DNA of 64,000 nucleotides from Flavobacterium profundi (GCF_006491645.1 NZ_VDCZ01000003.1:186001-250000), one strand, 5' to 3'. Shown: positions 10,151 through 19,560, numbered from the stretch's first letter. Numbers and translations: made by a program. The notes: generated by a model from the letters alone, not told the origin.

Positions 10151-10493
10151 TGTAATTAATTATATAGTCAGAATTTCTGTATACTGGTTTTTCAAAATCA
10201 TCTGCGTTAGCTATTCCCACACCAGCAAATAACACTTTGGCATTTTTAGCTTTCGCATGATTCATAAAAGTTTCTATAAATAAAATATTCGGTTCATCAG
10301 GGTTAATTGGATAAGGAACTGCTTGAACCATTACAAAGTGAAGTGTATTGGTTTTCTTATCAACACAAACAAATTGAGGGTGTTTTTTTAATTGACTATT
10401 AATCGCTATAAATTCAAAACCATTTTTTTCTAAGTCTTTCCCCACATGGCTCATGGCAATTTGATGCAATTCTTGTTCTGTTAATTCTTCCAT
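10128..10493 (-). CDS. Conserved small cytoplasmic protein linked to nqr/apbE
   Basis: A 121-residue protein without signal peptide or membrane segment. I do not recognise a catalytic motif. It contains KKTNTLHFVMVQAVPYP and KNAKVLFAGVGIANADDF, suggesting a small alpha/beta fold. I recall similar flavobacterial proteins next to nqrF being named as NQR subunit F, but it has neither the 2Fe-2S cysteines nor the FAD/NADH module, so that name would be wrong. The frame is open to a TTG at 10508, but a -7 box (10498-10505) covers that codon, so the ATG at 10493 is chosen. Its 3' end overlaps apbE by 23 bp, implying translational coupling. Confidence 0.7.
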   Translation of the reverse strand: MEELTEQELHQIAMSHVGKDLEKNGFEFIAINSQLKKHPQFVCVDKKTNTLHFVMVQAVPYPINPDEPNILFIETFMNHAKAKNAKVLFAGVGIANADDFEKPVYRNSDYIINYNGYQTLL

Positions 10494-10497
10494 ACTA

Positions 10498-10505
10498 CAA
10501 AAATA
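10498..10505 (-). promoter_or_regulatory. -7 box (TATTTTTG) for the small gene and apbE
   Basis: On the minus strand TATTTTTG ends 5 bp before the ATG at 10493, so a transcript starting at the usual distance would have almost no leader. It lies just downstream of the nqr terminator, giving apbE its own promoter. Confidence 0.5.
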
Positions 10506-10527
10506 CAAATTGATTGGGTAGAAATAA

Positions 10528-10557
10528 AAAAACCGTTCTAAAATAAGAACGGTTTTT
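10528..10557 (-). terminator. Terminator of the nqr operon
   Basis: Perfect 12-bp stem (AAAAACCGTTCT / AGAACGGTTTTT) with a 6-nt loop, 17 bp after the nqrF stop and followed by a T-run on the minus strand. Confidence 0.9.
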
Positions 10558-10573
10558 ATTTATTATTTTCAGA

Positions 10574-11887
10574 TTATCCACCGAAGTCGTCGAATCTAAT
10601 ATTTTCAGGATCTAATCCAAAATCTTCTCCCATTTTTTGAACGGCTTTATTCATCATTGGAGGTCCACAGAAATACAATTCAATATCTTCTGGGTTTTCA
10701 TGTTGAGATAAATAGTTATCAATTACCACATTATGAATAAATCCAACAAATCCATCTCCTTCCCCATTGATACCGTCTTTTACTTTCCAGTTATCTTCAG
10801 GTAATGGTTCAGACAAGGCAAGATAGAATTTAAAGTTAGGAAAATCTTTCTCTAAAGCTCTAAAGTGATCCGTGTAGAATAACTCTCTCTTAGAACGTCC
10901 ACCATACCAATAGGTTACTTTTCTTCCTGTTTTCACTGTACGGAACAAGTGGTACAAGTGCGAACGCATTGGCGCCATTCCAGCTCCACCACCTACATAT
11001 AACATTTCAGCATCGGATTCGTTAATGAAGAACTCTCCATAAGGACCAGAAACCACAACTGGGTCACCCGCTTTTCTTGAGAAAATATAAGATGATGCTA
11101 CACCAGGATTAACTTTTGCCCATCCATTGATGTTTCTATCCCAAGGTGGAGTTGCCACACGTACATTCAACATAATTTTTCTTCCTTCAGCTGGGTAAGA
11201 AGCCATAGAATAAGCTCTTTCAACCAACTCATCATTTTTCATTACTAATGGCCATAAATTGAATTTATCCCATTCTGCTTGGAATTTATCTGGTTCACCA
11301 GGATGTTCAACTGGGTGAGCAGTAATATCTATATCCGAATATTTAACTTCACATTTAGGAATTTCAATTTGAATATATCCACCTGGTTCATAGTGCATAT
11401 CATCTGGTAACTCCACAATGAATTCTTTAATAAAAGAAGCTACGTTGTAATTAGAATATACTTTTGCTTCAAATTTTTTGATACCAAATACTTCTTCTGG
11501 CACCTCAATTTTCATATCTCCTTTTACTTTCACCTGACATCCTAAACGCCAACCTTCTGCTAATTCTTTTCTATTGAAATGAGGAGTTTCAGTAGGCAAA
11601 GCTTCTCCTCCACCTTCTAAGACTTTACATTTACATTGAATACATGTTCCTCCACCTCCACAAGCAGATGGTAAAAATATTTTTGAACTTCCTAATGTAG
11701 ATAATAAAGAACTTCCTGAATTTACTTCAATTTCTTCTTCACCATTGATTTTAATTTTAACAGGTCCTGAAGGAACTAATTTTGCTTTAGCAAACAAAAT
11801 AACCGCTACTAAAACCAATAATAAAACCAAAAAGGCAACTACTGTTGTTAAAATTAAACCTGTAGTACTTACTTCTAATGCTATCAT
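10574..11887 (-). CDS. nqrF: Na+-translocating NADH:quinone reductase subunit F
   Basis: A 437-residue electron-input subunit. One N-terminal membrane helix (residues 10-33) is followed by a ferredoxin domain with the 2Fe-2S cysteines C76, C82 and C85 ([12 protein letters not shown]) and C117 (LGCQV). A ferredoxin-reductase module follows, with the FAD motif [10 protein letters not shown] and the NADH motifs [15 protein letters not shown] and [13 protein letters not shown]. It oxidises NADH on the cytoplasmic face and passes electrons into the complex. It is the last gene of nqrABCDEF, 2 bp after nqrE, and ends at a strong terminator. Confidence 0.97.
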   Translation of the reverse strand: MIALEVSTTGLILTTVVAFLVLLLVLVAVILFAKAKLVPSGPVKIKINGEEEIEVNSGSSLLSTLGSSKIFLPSACGGGGTCIQCKCKVLEGGGEALPTETPHFNRKELAEGWRLGCQVKVKGDMKIEVPEEVFGIKKFEAKVYSNYNVASFIKEFIVELPDDMHYEPGGYIQIEIPKCEVKYSDIDITAHPVEHPGEPDKFQAEWDKFNLWPLVMKNDELVERAYSMASYPAEGRKIMLNVRVATPPWDRNINGWAKVNPGVASSYIFSRKAGDPVVVSGPYGEFFINESDAEMLYVGGGAGMAPMRSHLYHLFRTVKTGRKVTYWYGGRSKRELFYTDHFRALEKDFPNFKFYLALSEPLPEDNWKVKDGINGEGDGFVGFIHNVVIDNYLSQHENPEDIELYFCGPPMMNKAVQKMGEDFGLDPENIRFDDFGG

Positions 11888-11889
11888 AA

Positions 11890-12648
11890 TTAATTTTGTG
11901 CTATTTCGGTTAATGAATCTTTTACAGTTTCCACAGCAGTCGAGTCTGTTTTTACTTCTTCAACTGGAGTCACTTCTTTCATTTCGGTTGGAGGAATTGC
12001 TTCCACAACTTCTTTCTTAGGAGCTTCATCACCACCCGTTAACATTCCACCGAAAGACATAAATCCGATAGCCATTAAACCTGTCAAGATAAAAGTAATA
12101 CCTAATCCTCTGAAAGCAGGTGGCACATTAGAATATCTGATTTTTTCACGAATGGCACCAATAGCTAAAATTGCTAAAAACCATCCAATACCAGAACCTA
12201 CTCCATATACTGTTGCTTCCGTAATATTATTGAACTCTTTTTGTTGCATGAATAAAGATCCTCCTAAAATGGCACAGTTTACAGCAATTAAGGGTAAGAA
12301 AATACCTAATGAATTGTATAAAGCAGGCGCAAATTTCTCCACAATCATTTCTACTAATTGAACCATTGTAGCAATAGTCGCAATAAATAGAATAAACGTT
12401 AAAAAGCTTAAATCATAATCTACATACTCATCCCCTAACCATACTAAAGCTCCTGGTCTAAGTAAGTATTGATCTAATAAGTAGTTTAATGGTACCGTTA
12501 CTAACATAACGAAGATTACCGCAGCTCCAAGTCCTACAGCAGTAGATACTTTTTTAGAAACCGCTAAGTAAGAACACATTCCTAAGAACGTGGCAAATAC
12601 CATATTATCAATAAAAATTGACTTTAAAAATAATTGTAATAAATCCAT
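11890..12648 (-). CDS. nqrE: Na+-NQR subunit E with an unusual acidic C-terminal tail
   Basis: A 252-residue membrane subunit with about six helices. The conserved family stretches [15 protein letters not shown] and [13 protein letters not shown] are present. NqrE with NqrD forms the inverted-repeat membrane pair that holds an iron centre in the complex. The usual family length is near 200 residues. Here roughly 45 extra residues follow the last helix (from about 206), rich in E, P, T and V ([20 protein letters not shown]). The tail is in frame with no sign of a frameshift. nqrD lies 3 bp upstream and nqrF 2 bp downstream. Confidence 0.95.
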   Translation of the reverse strand: MDLLQLFLKSIFIDNMVFATFLGMCSYLAVSKKVSTAVGLGAAVIFVMLVTVPLNYLLDQYLLRPGALVWLGDEYVDYDLSFLTFILFIATIATMVQLVEMIVEKFAPALYNSLGIFLPLIAVNCAILGGSLFMQQKEFNNITEATVYGVGSGIGWFLAILAIGAIREKIRYSNVPPAFRGLGITFILTGLMAIGFMSFGGMLTGGDEAPKKEVVEAIPPTEMKEVTPVEEVKTDSTAVETVKDSLTEIAQN

Positions 12649-12651
12649 TTC

Positions 12652-13356
12652 TTAGTGTGTTTCTTCAATTAAACTTTTATTTCTTGAACGTTGGAAACCA
12701 ATAATTAGACCCAATGTAATTAAAGCCATTGGTGCTAATAACATGAATCCATTGTTTTCATATCCTAAGGCATATAAACCTGAAAGTTCGCCTTTAATTG
12801 GATTTCCTAGTAAAGGGTGTCCTAAATATGTTTTTCCTAAACCAAATAAGTCACCAGAACCTAATAATTCACGAAAAAAACCAACAATTACCAAGATAAC
12901 TCCATATCCTAATCCGTTACCAATACCATCTAAAAAGGATTTCCAGGGTGTGTTACCCAAAGCGAATGCTTCAAATCGTCCCATGATAATACAGTTCGTA
13001 ATAATTAATCCAATGAAAACCGATAATTTTTTTGCTAAATCGGGAACAAAAGCTTTCAACGTTAAATCTACCAAGATTACTAATGTTGCCGCTACCACTA
13101 ATTGAGTAATAATACGAATAGAGTTAGGTATGATATTACGCATTAATGAAATCACTACGTTACCCATAGCCGTAACGAATATCACCGATAAAGCCATAAT
13201 AACAGAAGCTTTTAATTCTGCTGTAATTGCCAAAGCAGAACAAATACCTAATACCTGAACTGTAATTGGGTTATTATCTGCTAAAGGATCTTTTACAAGT
13301 CCAAGATTCTTTTTTGAGAACAATGGCTCTTTTTCTTTTGTTTTAGTATCTGCCAT
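12652..13356 (-). CDS. nqrD: Na+-NQR subunit D
   Basis: A 234-residue membrane subunit with about six helices. Family stretches include NPITVQVLGICSALA, TNCIIMGRFEAFALGN and DGIGNGLGYG. NqrD pairs with NqrE in the sodium-pumping core. The first 25 residues (MADTKTKEKEPLFSKKNLGLV) are charged and may be a small lineage extension. An in-frame ATG at 13380 also exists, but using it would overlap the nqrC stop by 20 bp, so the ATG at 13356, 4 bp after nqrC, is preferred. Confidence in identity is high, in start moderate. Confidence 0.94.
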   Translation of the reverse strand: MADTKTKEKEPLFSKKNLGLVKDPLADNNPITVQVLGICSALAITAELKASVIMALSVIFVTAMGNVVISLMRNIIPNSIRIITQLVVAATLVILVDLTLKAFVPDLAKKLSVFIGLIITNCIIMGRFEAFALGNTPWKSFLDGIGNGLGYGVILVIVGFFRELLGSGDLFGLGKTYLGHPLLGNPIKGELSGLYALGYENNGFMLLAPMALITLGLIIGFQRSRNKSLIEETH

Positions 13357-13360
13357 AGTT

Positions 13361-14086
13361 TTATTTTTTAAGGGTTTCAAAGTAAGGTAAATACAAACCT
13401 AAACCTTTTTTCAACATTGCTGTTACACCGTTTCCAGTAATTGTAGCACCAGAAATTGCATCCACTTCGTTATCGGTTTTGTCTGTATTATTAGGATCTC
13501 CATTCGATTTAGAAACCGTTACCGATTTAAAATCTCCAGATGGGCCATAAATCATTTCTCCTTTAAAATCATCTTTAAAGAAAGGCTCTGTAATATTAGC
13601 TCCTAAACCTGGTGTTTCACCTTTGTGGTCAAAGAAAACACCATAAATTGATTTTAAATCATCATTAAGAGCAACATATCCCCAAATAGCATCCCATAAA
13701 CCGTTACCTCTTACAGGAACAATGTAGATTGTTTTTCCGTCTTTTTCTGCTTCAAAAATAGGCAAACGTTGTGTTTTACCTTCTTTAGCAGCATTTTGCT
13801 CTTTTTTAACATCAATTAAATAAGCTTCTGCATCCTCTGTAGCAGTTGTTCCTTCAACAACAAATTGTTTTTTGATATATTGATTGAACATCTCTGTTGC
13901 ATTCGCACGAGTTGCTTCTACTCCTATTGAACTTAAAATATCTAATTGCGTTTTAACTTTATCATTGTTAACACGCATGTCTTTTGTTGCATTTGCAAAG
14001 AATGCCAACAAAGAACCCACCACTACTACTAATATTACTGCGAATACAATAGTATATATGTTTGAATCTGTACGTTTTGTTGACAT
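13361..14086 (-). CDS. nqrC: Na+-NQR subunit C (FMN-carrying)
   Basis: A 241-residue subunit with one N-terminal membrane helix (about residues 12-29) and a periplasmic FMN-binding domain. The flavinylation site DAISGATITG is intact; the threonine in SGAT-x-T carries FMN through a phosphoester bond made by ApbE, which is encoded downstream. It moves electrons between NqrD/E and NqrB. Length is slightly below the roughly 255 residues of Vibrio NqrC. The stop is 4 bp before nqrD and the start 2 bp after nqrB, a tight operon. Confidence 0.96.
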   Translation of the reverse strand: MSTKRTDSNIYTIVFAVILVVVVGSLLAFFANATKDMRVNNDKVKTQLDILSSIGVEATRANATEMFNQYIKKQFVVEGTTATEDAEAYLIDVKKEQNAAKEGKTQRLPIFEAEKDGKTIYIVPVRGNGLWDAIWGYVALNDDLKSIYGVFFDHKGETPGLGANITEPFFKDDFKGEMIYGPSGDFKSVTVSKSNGDPNNTDKTDNEVDAISGATITGNGVTAMLKKGLGLYLPYFETLKK

Positions 14087-14088
14087 AA

Positions 14089-15291
14089 TTAAGCAGTTTT
14101 AAGTTTTAATCGTTTCATTCTTCGCTTCACGTTTGCCTGAACAACATAATGATCAATTGTAGGAGCAAATACGTTCATTAATAAAATTGCCATCATAACC
14201 CCTTCTGGATAAGCAGGATTGAAAACACGAATTAATATAGAGAATAAACCGATTAAGAATCCATAAATGATTTTACCTGTATTCGTTTGCGATGCTGATA
14301 CAGGGTCTGTTGCCATAAATACAATACCAAAAGCCAAACCACCTATTAATAAGTGTTGCCAAAATGGTAAGTGCATTAGACCATAGAACTTACTTCCTTC
14401 TACGATAGCTCCAGAATCTACTAATCCATTAAAGATTAATCCCATTACTGCAGCACCAATAACTGCAGAAATCATTATACGAGCACTTCCAATTCCTGTT
14501 AAAATCAAGAATAAACCCGCTAATACAATTAAAAACGTAGAAGTTTCTCCAACTGACCCAGGAATGAATCCAAAGAATGAGTTCATTGCATCCCAATGCT
14601 CAGGAAGTGGTTTATTTTGAGCTAAAGCTCCTAAAATAGTTTCTCCAGAAATAGCATCAACACCATTTGAAGCTTTTAAACCATCAACAGCACCATGCAC
14701 CCAAACTTTATCTCCAGACATCCATGCTGCCCAGTTAAAGAATAAAAATGCACGAATTGTTAATGCTGGATTTAAGACATTCATACCCGTCCCTCCAAAT
14801 AATTCTTTACCAATAATTACTCCGAATGCAACTGCAACAGCTAACATCCATAAAGGTAAATCAATAGGAACAATAAGAGGCACTAACATACCCGTTACTA
14901 AATATCCTTCTTCTACTTCGTGTTTTTTAACCGTAGCAAAGATAAATTCGATACCTAAACCAACTCCATAAGAAACTACTAATAATGGAAGTATTTTTTT
15001 CAATCCAACTAAAAAGTTGTCTAATGTGAAAAAATCAACAGCTTCAAAACCATTAATTTGTCCATTCATTTGGTAACCTGCATTAAACATTCCGAATAAT
15101 AAAACAGGAACCATTGCCATAATAACCGTGTTCATTACACGTTTTAAGTCGGCAGCATCTCTAACATGTGAACCAGAATGTGTTGTTATGTTAGGCATAT
15201 AAAGAAAAGTGTGCAATGCATTGAACGATTGTTCCATTTTAGTACCGCGATACTTTTCTTTTAAATTATGTAAATTTTGTTTCAAACTCAT
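14089..15291 (-). CDS. nqrB: Na+-NQR subunit B (FMN and riboflavin-binding membrane subunit)
   Basis: A 400-residue polytopic membrane subunit of the NqrB/RnfD family, the last carrier before quinone and a main part of the sodium path. Conserved stretches include GGTGMNVLNPALTIRAFLFF and ATDPVSASQTNTGK. The flavinylation site is at residues 212-218 and reads DAISGET, so the acceptor threonine (T218) is present but the alanine of the usual SGAT is a glutamate. The DNA (TCT GGA GAA ACT in sense) leaves no ambiguity. It lies 29 bp after nqrA. Confidence 0.96.
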   Translation of the reverse strand: MSLKQNLHNLKEKYRGTKMEQSFNALHTFLYMPNITTHSGSHVRDAADLKRVMNTVIMAMVPVLLFGMFNAGYQMNGQINGFEAVDFFTLDNFLVGLKKILPLLVVSYGVGLGIEFIFATVKKHEVEEGYLVTGMLVPLIVPIDLPLWMLAVAVAFGVIIGKELFGGTGMNVLNPALTIRAFLFFNWAAWMSGDKVWVHGAVDGLKASNGVDAISGETILGALAQNKPLPEHWDAMNSFFGFIPGSVGETSTFLIVLAGLFLILTGIGSARIMISAVIGAAVMGLIFNGLVDSGAIVEGSKFYGLMHLPFWQHLLIGGLAFGIVFMATDPVSASQTNTGKIIYGFLIGLFSILIRVFNPAYPEGVMMAILLMNVFAPTIDHYVVQANVKRRMKRLKLKTA

Positions 15292-15320
15292 TTTTTGTGA
15301 TTTTAAATTTCTTAAAGGGA

Positions 15321-16667
15321 TTAACCTACTTCTTTAATCATTAAGTCTAATCCTTGTCTCACAATTCTCTGATGATCTTGTTTTGAAACATCAACAAATT
15401 CTGTTAAAGCAAAATCTTCAGGAGCGACTTCATAAATACCTAAGGCTTCCATTTGGTCAATATCTTTAACCAAAATAGCTTTCAATAATTGCATTGGGTA
15501 AATATCAAGCGGACAAACTTTTTCATACTCTCCAGTTAACACAAAACCTCTGTGCTCTCCGTTTGTATTTGTATTTAAGTCGTATTTTTTATTTGGTGTT
15601 AAAAACGAGAACATCATAGCTCTGTAAACACTAAATTTATTAGGTCTTGGAATATTCCAACCAAAGAAATCGTAATCGTCACCTTCTGGAATAACAGTAA
15701 TTTGACTATGATAAAATCCTAAAGCATCTTCTTTAGTTTTCTTATCACCAGTTAAAACGTTTCCACTAATAATTCTGTAATTACCTTCTTTTAAATTTCC
15801 AGCAACAACATCACTAATTTGAGCACCTATTAAAGCTTTCACATAAGAAGGTCTTTCAAAACCAGTACCTGTTAATGCAACTATTCTTTCCGCATTAAAC
15901 TTTCCTGTTAAGAACAATTCACCAATAACAGCTACATCTTCTATTTGAACAGTCCAAACTTTCTCACCTTTATTGATAGGATCAATTTTAGCAATTTGAG
16001 TAGATACTAATCCTACAGGATGTACACCTTGCCCTTTGTGCACCACAACTCCTTCTGTCGAAGGCATAAAATCAGTTTTTGAATCCACTGTTACATGAAC
16101 TTTTCCTGAAGTTAACTTTGTTAAAACAGCAAAGCCAGCTTCTAAAGCGTCTTTTTTTCCATTTAAAACAAAATTTAAATCCCCTTCTAAAGGTGCCGAA
16201 TGGATACCAGAAACAAAAATAGCTTTAGGTGTATCTGCCGAATTCGCAACAACATCATACGGACGTTGTTTAATGAATGGCCAACAACCAGAAGCTAACA
16301 AATGTTCTTTAACTTCAGAACGCGACGAAGATTTTGGATTTATTTTGCTATGCTCTACGTAGACATCTTGAGAATCAGCAAGTATTCTAATCTCTAGAAT
16401 AACTCTTTTTTCTCCACGAATAATTTCTTGAATGGTTCCACTTACTGGCGATATAAACTTTACAGCTTCATCTTTCTTAGAAAAAAAGATAGCTTCACCA
16501 GCTTTTACAGTAGCTCCTTCCTTTAAAATCATTTTAGGAGTGACCCCATGAAAATCAGAAGGTTTAATAGCATAGACTTTCGATCGGGTAGCATTTGAAA
16601 GTTGTTTTTCCGCTTCACCCTTCAACTTAAGGTCTAAACCTTTTTTAATTCGAATGTCTTTTGACAT
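15321..16667 (-). CDS. nqrA: Na+-NQR subunit A
   Basis: A 448-residue peripheral subunit and the first gene of the operon. The start MSKDIRIKKGLDLKLKGEAE, the KPSDFHGVTPKMILKEGATVKAGE stretch and ALTGTGFERPSYVKA are characteristic. NqrA lacks known redox cofactors and is associated with quinone and inhibitor binding. Length equals that of the Vibrio subunit. It is preceded by a -7 box (TAAATTTG) with a TTTG element 21 bp further upstream, so the whole nqrABCDEF set is likely one transcript. Confidence 0.96.
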   Translation of the reverse strand: MSKDIRIKKGLDLKLKGEAEKQLSNATRSKVYAIKPSDFHGVTPKMILKEGATVKAGEAIFFSKKDEAVKFISPVSGTIQEIIRGEKRVILEIRILADSQDVYVEHSKINPKSSSRSEVKEHLLASGCWPFIKQRPYDVVANSADTPKAIFVSGIHSAPLEGDLNFVLNGKKDALEAGFAVLTKLTSGKVHVTVDSKTDFMPSTEGVVVHKGQGVHPVGLVSTQIAKIDPINKGEKVWTVQIEDVAVIGELFLTGKFNAERIVALTGTGFERPSYVKALIGAQISDVVAGNLKEGNYRIISGNVLTGDKKTKEDALGFYHSQITVIPEGDDYDFFGWNIPRPNKFSVYRAMMFSFLTPNKKYDLNTNTNGEHRGFVLTGEYEKVCPLDIYPMQLLKAILVKDIDQMEALGIYEVAPEDFALTEFVDVSKQDHQRIVRQGLDLMIKEVG

Positions 16668-16707
16668 GTTTATTGAAGATATGGTTAGTACTATTTTATA
16701 AAACGTG

Positions 16708-16740
16708 CAAATTTAATTAATTAAGAAACACTACTCCAAA
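16708..16740 (-). promoter_or_regulatory. Promoter of the nqrABCDEF operon
   Basis: On the minus strand TTTG (16740-16737), a 21-bp spacer, then TAAATTTG (16715-16708), a good match to the Bacteroidota -33/-7 consensus. It lies 41 bp before the nqrA ATG. Confidence 0.6.
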
Positions 16741-16810
16741 AATATAGCAATTGATTTTCATTATTTATACTTATTCTAAATTACTAAAAAACATTCATTA
16801 CAGCATAAAT

Positions 16811-16843
16811 TTTGCATTACTATTTAGAGATTTACTATTTTTA
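16811..16843 (+). promoter_or_regulatory. Likely promoter of the DUF5103 gene
   Basis: TTTG (16811-16814), a 21-bp spacer, then TATTTTTA (16836-16843), one mismatch from TAnnTTTG, 17 bp before the ATG at 16861. It is back-to-back with the nqr promoter. Confidence 0.45.
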
Positions 16844-16860
16844 CAAAAAGAACAAAAAAC

Positions 16861-18111
16861 ATGTGGATTAAAAAAACCATACTACTCCTATATTTCCTTT
16901 CATTAACAGCTATTTATGCCCAAATTGAAAACGAATCTGAGCCTCCTTATAATATCAAAACCATTTCATTTGTTCAAAATAATAAAAACGTTTTACCTTT
17001 TTTTAGATTAGGTGAAACGTTTGAACTGCAATTTGATGATTTATTTGGAAATGAAGCAGATTACTATTACACCATTACTCAATATAATTATGATTGGACT
17101 CCCACCACTTTAGCCAAAGTGGAATACCTAACCGGATTGGACAACCAAAGAATAATTACCTATGAAAATTCTTTCAATACACTTCAATTGTATTCACATT
17201 ATCGCCAACAATTTCCAAACAAATACAACCGCATAACCAAAAGCGGAAACTATATCATAAAAATTTTTAACGACGAACAAGAGTTGGTTTTTTCAAGAAA
17301 ATTTATCATTTATGAAGAAGAAGTCAGAGTAGCAACTGAAGTACGAAGAGCACGTGATTTTGAGAGTTTAAATGAAAAACAAAACATTGAAATTGCCATC
17401 AATTATGGTGATTTATTACTTCAAAACCCAATTCAAAATGTAAAAATTACAATTTTTAAAAATGGCAATTGGAAAGAACAAATCTCAAATATAAAACCCC
17501 AATACACCATTGGCTCTGAATTAATTTACAAATACAACAAAGAAACTCAATTTTGGGCTGGAAATGAATTTTACACCTTAGATAATTCTCAAATTAGAGT
17601 AACCAACAATACGGTTTCTAGAGTAACAGCTGGCGATATTTACAACTCGCATCTCTATGTTAACAAAGCCAGAAAAAATGGCGTATATACCTATTTTCCA
17701 GACTTTAATGGCAACTTTATAGTCTTAAACAGTAATTCTGAAAACTCTGAAGTAGGAGCCGATTATTCTTGGGTCTATTTTACACTTGACGCACCGAATA
17801 TGTTTCATGATGAATCTATTTATGTAACAGGAATGTTTAATAATTACGCTACAAACGAAGAGAATAAAATGTCCTACAATGAAGAATCTGGATTATTTGA
17901 AAAGGCAATTTTAATCAAACAAGGTTACACTAATTATCTGTATACTCTTTTAGACAAAAACAAAAAGATTGATTATCAAAATGCTATTGACGGAAACTAT
18001 TATCAAACTGAAAATAATTACACCATAATAGTATATTACAAAGGAAATAATGATCGTTACCATCGTGTAATAGGCATCTCAAACACTAATAGTGAAGGAA
18101 TAAGAAACTAA
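16861..18111 (+). CDS. DUF5103 domain exported protein
   Basis: A 416-residue protein with a signal peptide (hydrophobic residues 6-18, ending IYAQ). The body is beta-rich: PYNIKTISFVQNN at the start, DDLFGNEADYYYTITQYNYDW, a central FWAGNEFYTLDNSQIR stretch and a C-terminal part with VYVTGMFNNYA-like strands reminiscent of a carbohydrate-binding-like fold. This layout matches DUF5103, a family widespread in Bacteroidota with no established function. It heads a run with DUF3667 and apaG; its stop overlaps the next start by 1 bp. Confidence 0.8.
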   Translation: MWIKKTILLLYFLSLTAIYAQIENESEPPYNIKTISFVQNNKNVLPFFRLGETFELQFDDLFGNEADYYYTITQYNYDWTPTTLAKVEYLTGLDNQRIITYENSFNTLQLYSHYRQQFPNKYNRITKSGNYIIKIFNDEQELVFSRKFIIYEEEVRVATEVRRARDFESLNEKQNIEIAINYGDLLLQNPIQNVKITIFKNGNWKEQISNIKPQYTIGSELIYKYNKETQFWAGNEFYTLDNSQIRVTNNTVSRVTAGDIYNSHLYVNKARKNGVYTYFPDFNGNFIVLNSNSENSEVGADYSWVYFTLDAPNMFHDESIYVTGMFNNYATNEENKMSYNEESGLFEKAILIKQGYTNYLYTLLDKNKKIDYQNAIDGNYYQTENNYTIIVYYKGNNDRYHRVIGISNTNSEGIRN

Positions 18112-19172
18112 TGATTCAGAGAAAATTCAAACAATATCGTGGTTACGAATGTTTAAACTGCGAAACACCATTAGATAGTAGCGAAAAATATTGCCATCAT
18201 TGTGGTCAATTGAATTCTACTAAAAGACTCACTATATCCGATTTTATCGAAGAATTTCTATCTAATTTCTATGCGTATGATTCTAGATTAAGAAATTCCA
18301 TTGTTTCCATGTTTACCAAACCTGGCATTTTAGCTAAAGAATTCAATGAAGGGAAAAGACAAAAATACGCGAATCCTTTTCGTTTGTTTTTAAGTGTTTC
18401 CATTTTACTGTTTTTAACCATAAGTTTAGCAGAAAAATTTTCTGATTCTCAATCCAAGACCAACAACACAATCAATATTAATGACCCAAAAAAAATAGCG
18501 GATGTAGTAAACGATAGTATCACCGTTACAAATGTTTCACAATTAAAAAATGAACTTGAAAAATATCAGAATCTTAATAAAGATTCTATTTACACCAAAC
18601 AAGAACTTGACAAAAGTTCGGTAGGCTTCTATTATAAATTTAGCTCTTTTCGGAATTTCCACATTAAATATCCTAACAAAACAACCAGTCAAGCCCTAAA
18701 AGAATTAGGTTATGACGATTCGCAATTAAATCATTTTTTATACAGTAAATCTATTTTATTCAAAACTAATAATATTAAAAACGAATTAGCAGAATATTTC
18801 TATCAAAAACTACCCTTTTTAATCTTTTTATCTTTACCAATAATCACCATTATCTTTTGGATGGTCTTTTATTCTAAAAAAATAAATTACACGGAACACT
18901 TAATATTTTCTTATACCTTTTTTACATTCCTTTTTATTTGCCTCATATTATTCAATTTTATTGGTTTTTTTAGCGAAACTATTTCCGAATTTTTAATTGC
19001 TATAAGCACATTATTCATATTCCCATATTACCTTTATCGATCACTACGTAATTTTTATCAACAAAATCGTTGGAAAACCGTTTTAAAATTCATAATTTTG
19101 AACCCACTATTTGGTATATTTTTATTAATTTCATCATTGATAATGATATTCTTAGGAATACTTTTATTTTAA
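18111..19172 (+). CDS. DUF3667-type zinc-ribbon membrane protein (long form)
   Basis: A 353-residue protein, start coupled to the previous stop by a TAATG overlap. It has a zinc ribbon of two CxxC pairs (CLNC about 15-18, CHHC about 28-31), the conserved DSRLRNSIVSMFTKPGILAKEF and GKRQKYANPFRLFLSV block, and then several hydrophobic helices, mostly at the C-terminus. A hydrophilic stretch of about 100 residues (roughly 105-210) interrupts the membrane part, which explains the extra length over the 255-residue paralogue at 1725. Function is unknown. It is followed after 1 bp by apaG. Confidence 0.78.
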   Translation: MIQRKFKQYRGYECLNCETPLDSSEKYCHHCGQLNSTKRLTISDFIEEFLSNFYAYDSRLRNSIVSMFTKPGILAKEFNEGKRQKYANPFRLFLSVSILLFLTISLAEKFSDSQSKTNNTININDPKKIADVVNDSITVTNVSQLKNELEKYQNLNKDSIYTKQELDKSSVGFYYKFSSFRNFHIKYPNKTTSQALKELGYDDSQLNHFLYSKSILFKTNNIKNELAEYFYQKLPFLIFLSLPIITIIFWMVFYSKKINYTEHLIFSYTFFTFLFICLILFNFIGFFSETISEFLIAISTLFIFPYYLYRSLRNFYQQNRWKTVLKFIILNPLFGIFLLISSLIMIFLGILLF

Positions 19173-19173
19173 A

Positions 19174-19560
19174 ATGGTAACACAAATAACAAAAGGCATT
19201 AAAATTTCTGTTCAGACTAGTTTTGAAGGCACTTACTTCAAAAACTACAAGATTCACTTTGCCTTCAGTTACGAAATAAAAATTGAAAACCATAGTAAAG
19301 ATTCAGTACAATTAAACACTAGACATTGGGAAATTTACGATGCCCTTAACAACAAAGAAATTGTGGATGGCGAAGGAGTTGTTGGAAAAAAACCAGTTTT
19401 AAAGCCAGGTGAAACACACACGTATACCTCTGGCTGTTTGTTATCTTCTCCTATTGGAGCCATGAAAGGTTTTTACAACATGATTAACTTTACAACTACA
19501 AAAAGTTTTAGAGTTATCATTCCTACTTTTAAGTTTAGTGCTCCTTTTGCTTTAAATTAA
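19174..19560 (+). CDS. apaG: ApaG-domain protein
   Basis: A 128-residue single-domain protein with an immunoglobulin-like beta fold. Characteristic stretches are the N-terminal ITKGIKISVQTSFEG, then FAFSYEIKIENHSKDSVQL, LNTRHWEIYDA, the GEGVVGKKPVLKPGE motif and SGCLLSSPIGAMKGFY. ApaG was linked to cobalt/magnesium resistance and Ap4A levels in enterics; its biochemical role is not settled. Length is standard. It begins 1 bp after the DUF3667 stop and is probably the last gene of that unit. The intergenic region after it holds the pruA promoter. Confidence 0.93.
   Translation: MVTQITKGIKISVQTSFEGTYFKNYKIHFAFSYEIKIENHSKDSVQLNTRHWEIYDALNNKEIVDGEGVVGKKPVLKPGETHTYTSGCLLSSPIGAMKGFYNMINFTTTKSFRVIIPTFKFSAPFALN

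Noticed and set aside
12743..13105. 120-codon open frame on the plus strand opposite nqrD
   Set aside because: It lies entirely within the well-supported nqrD gene, has no family features, and its composition is that expected from the antisense of a membrane protein gene.
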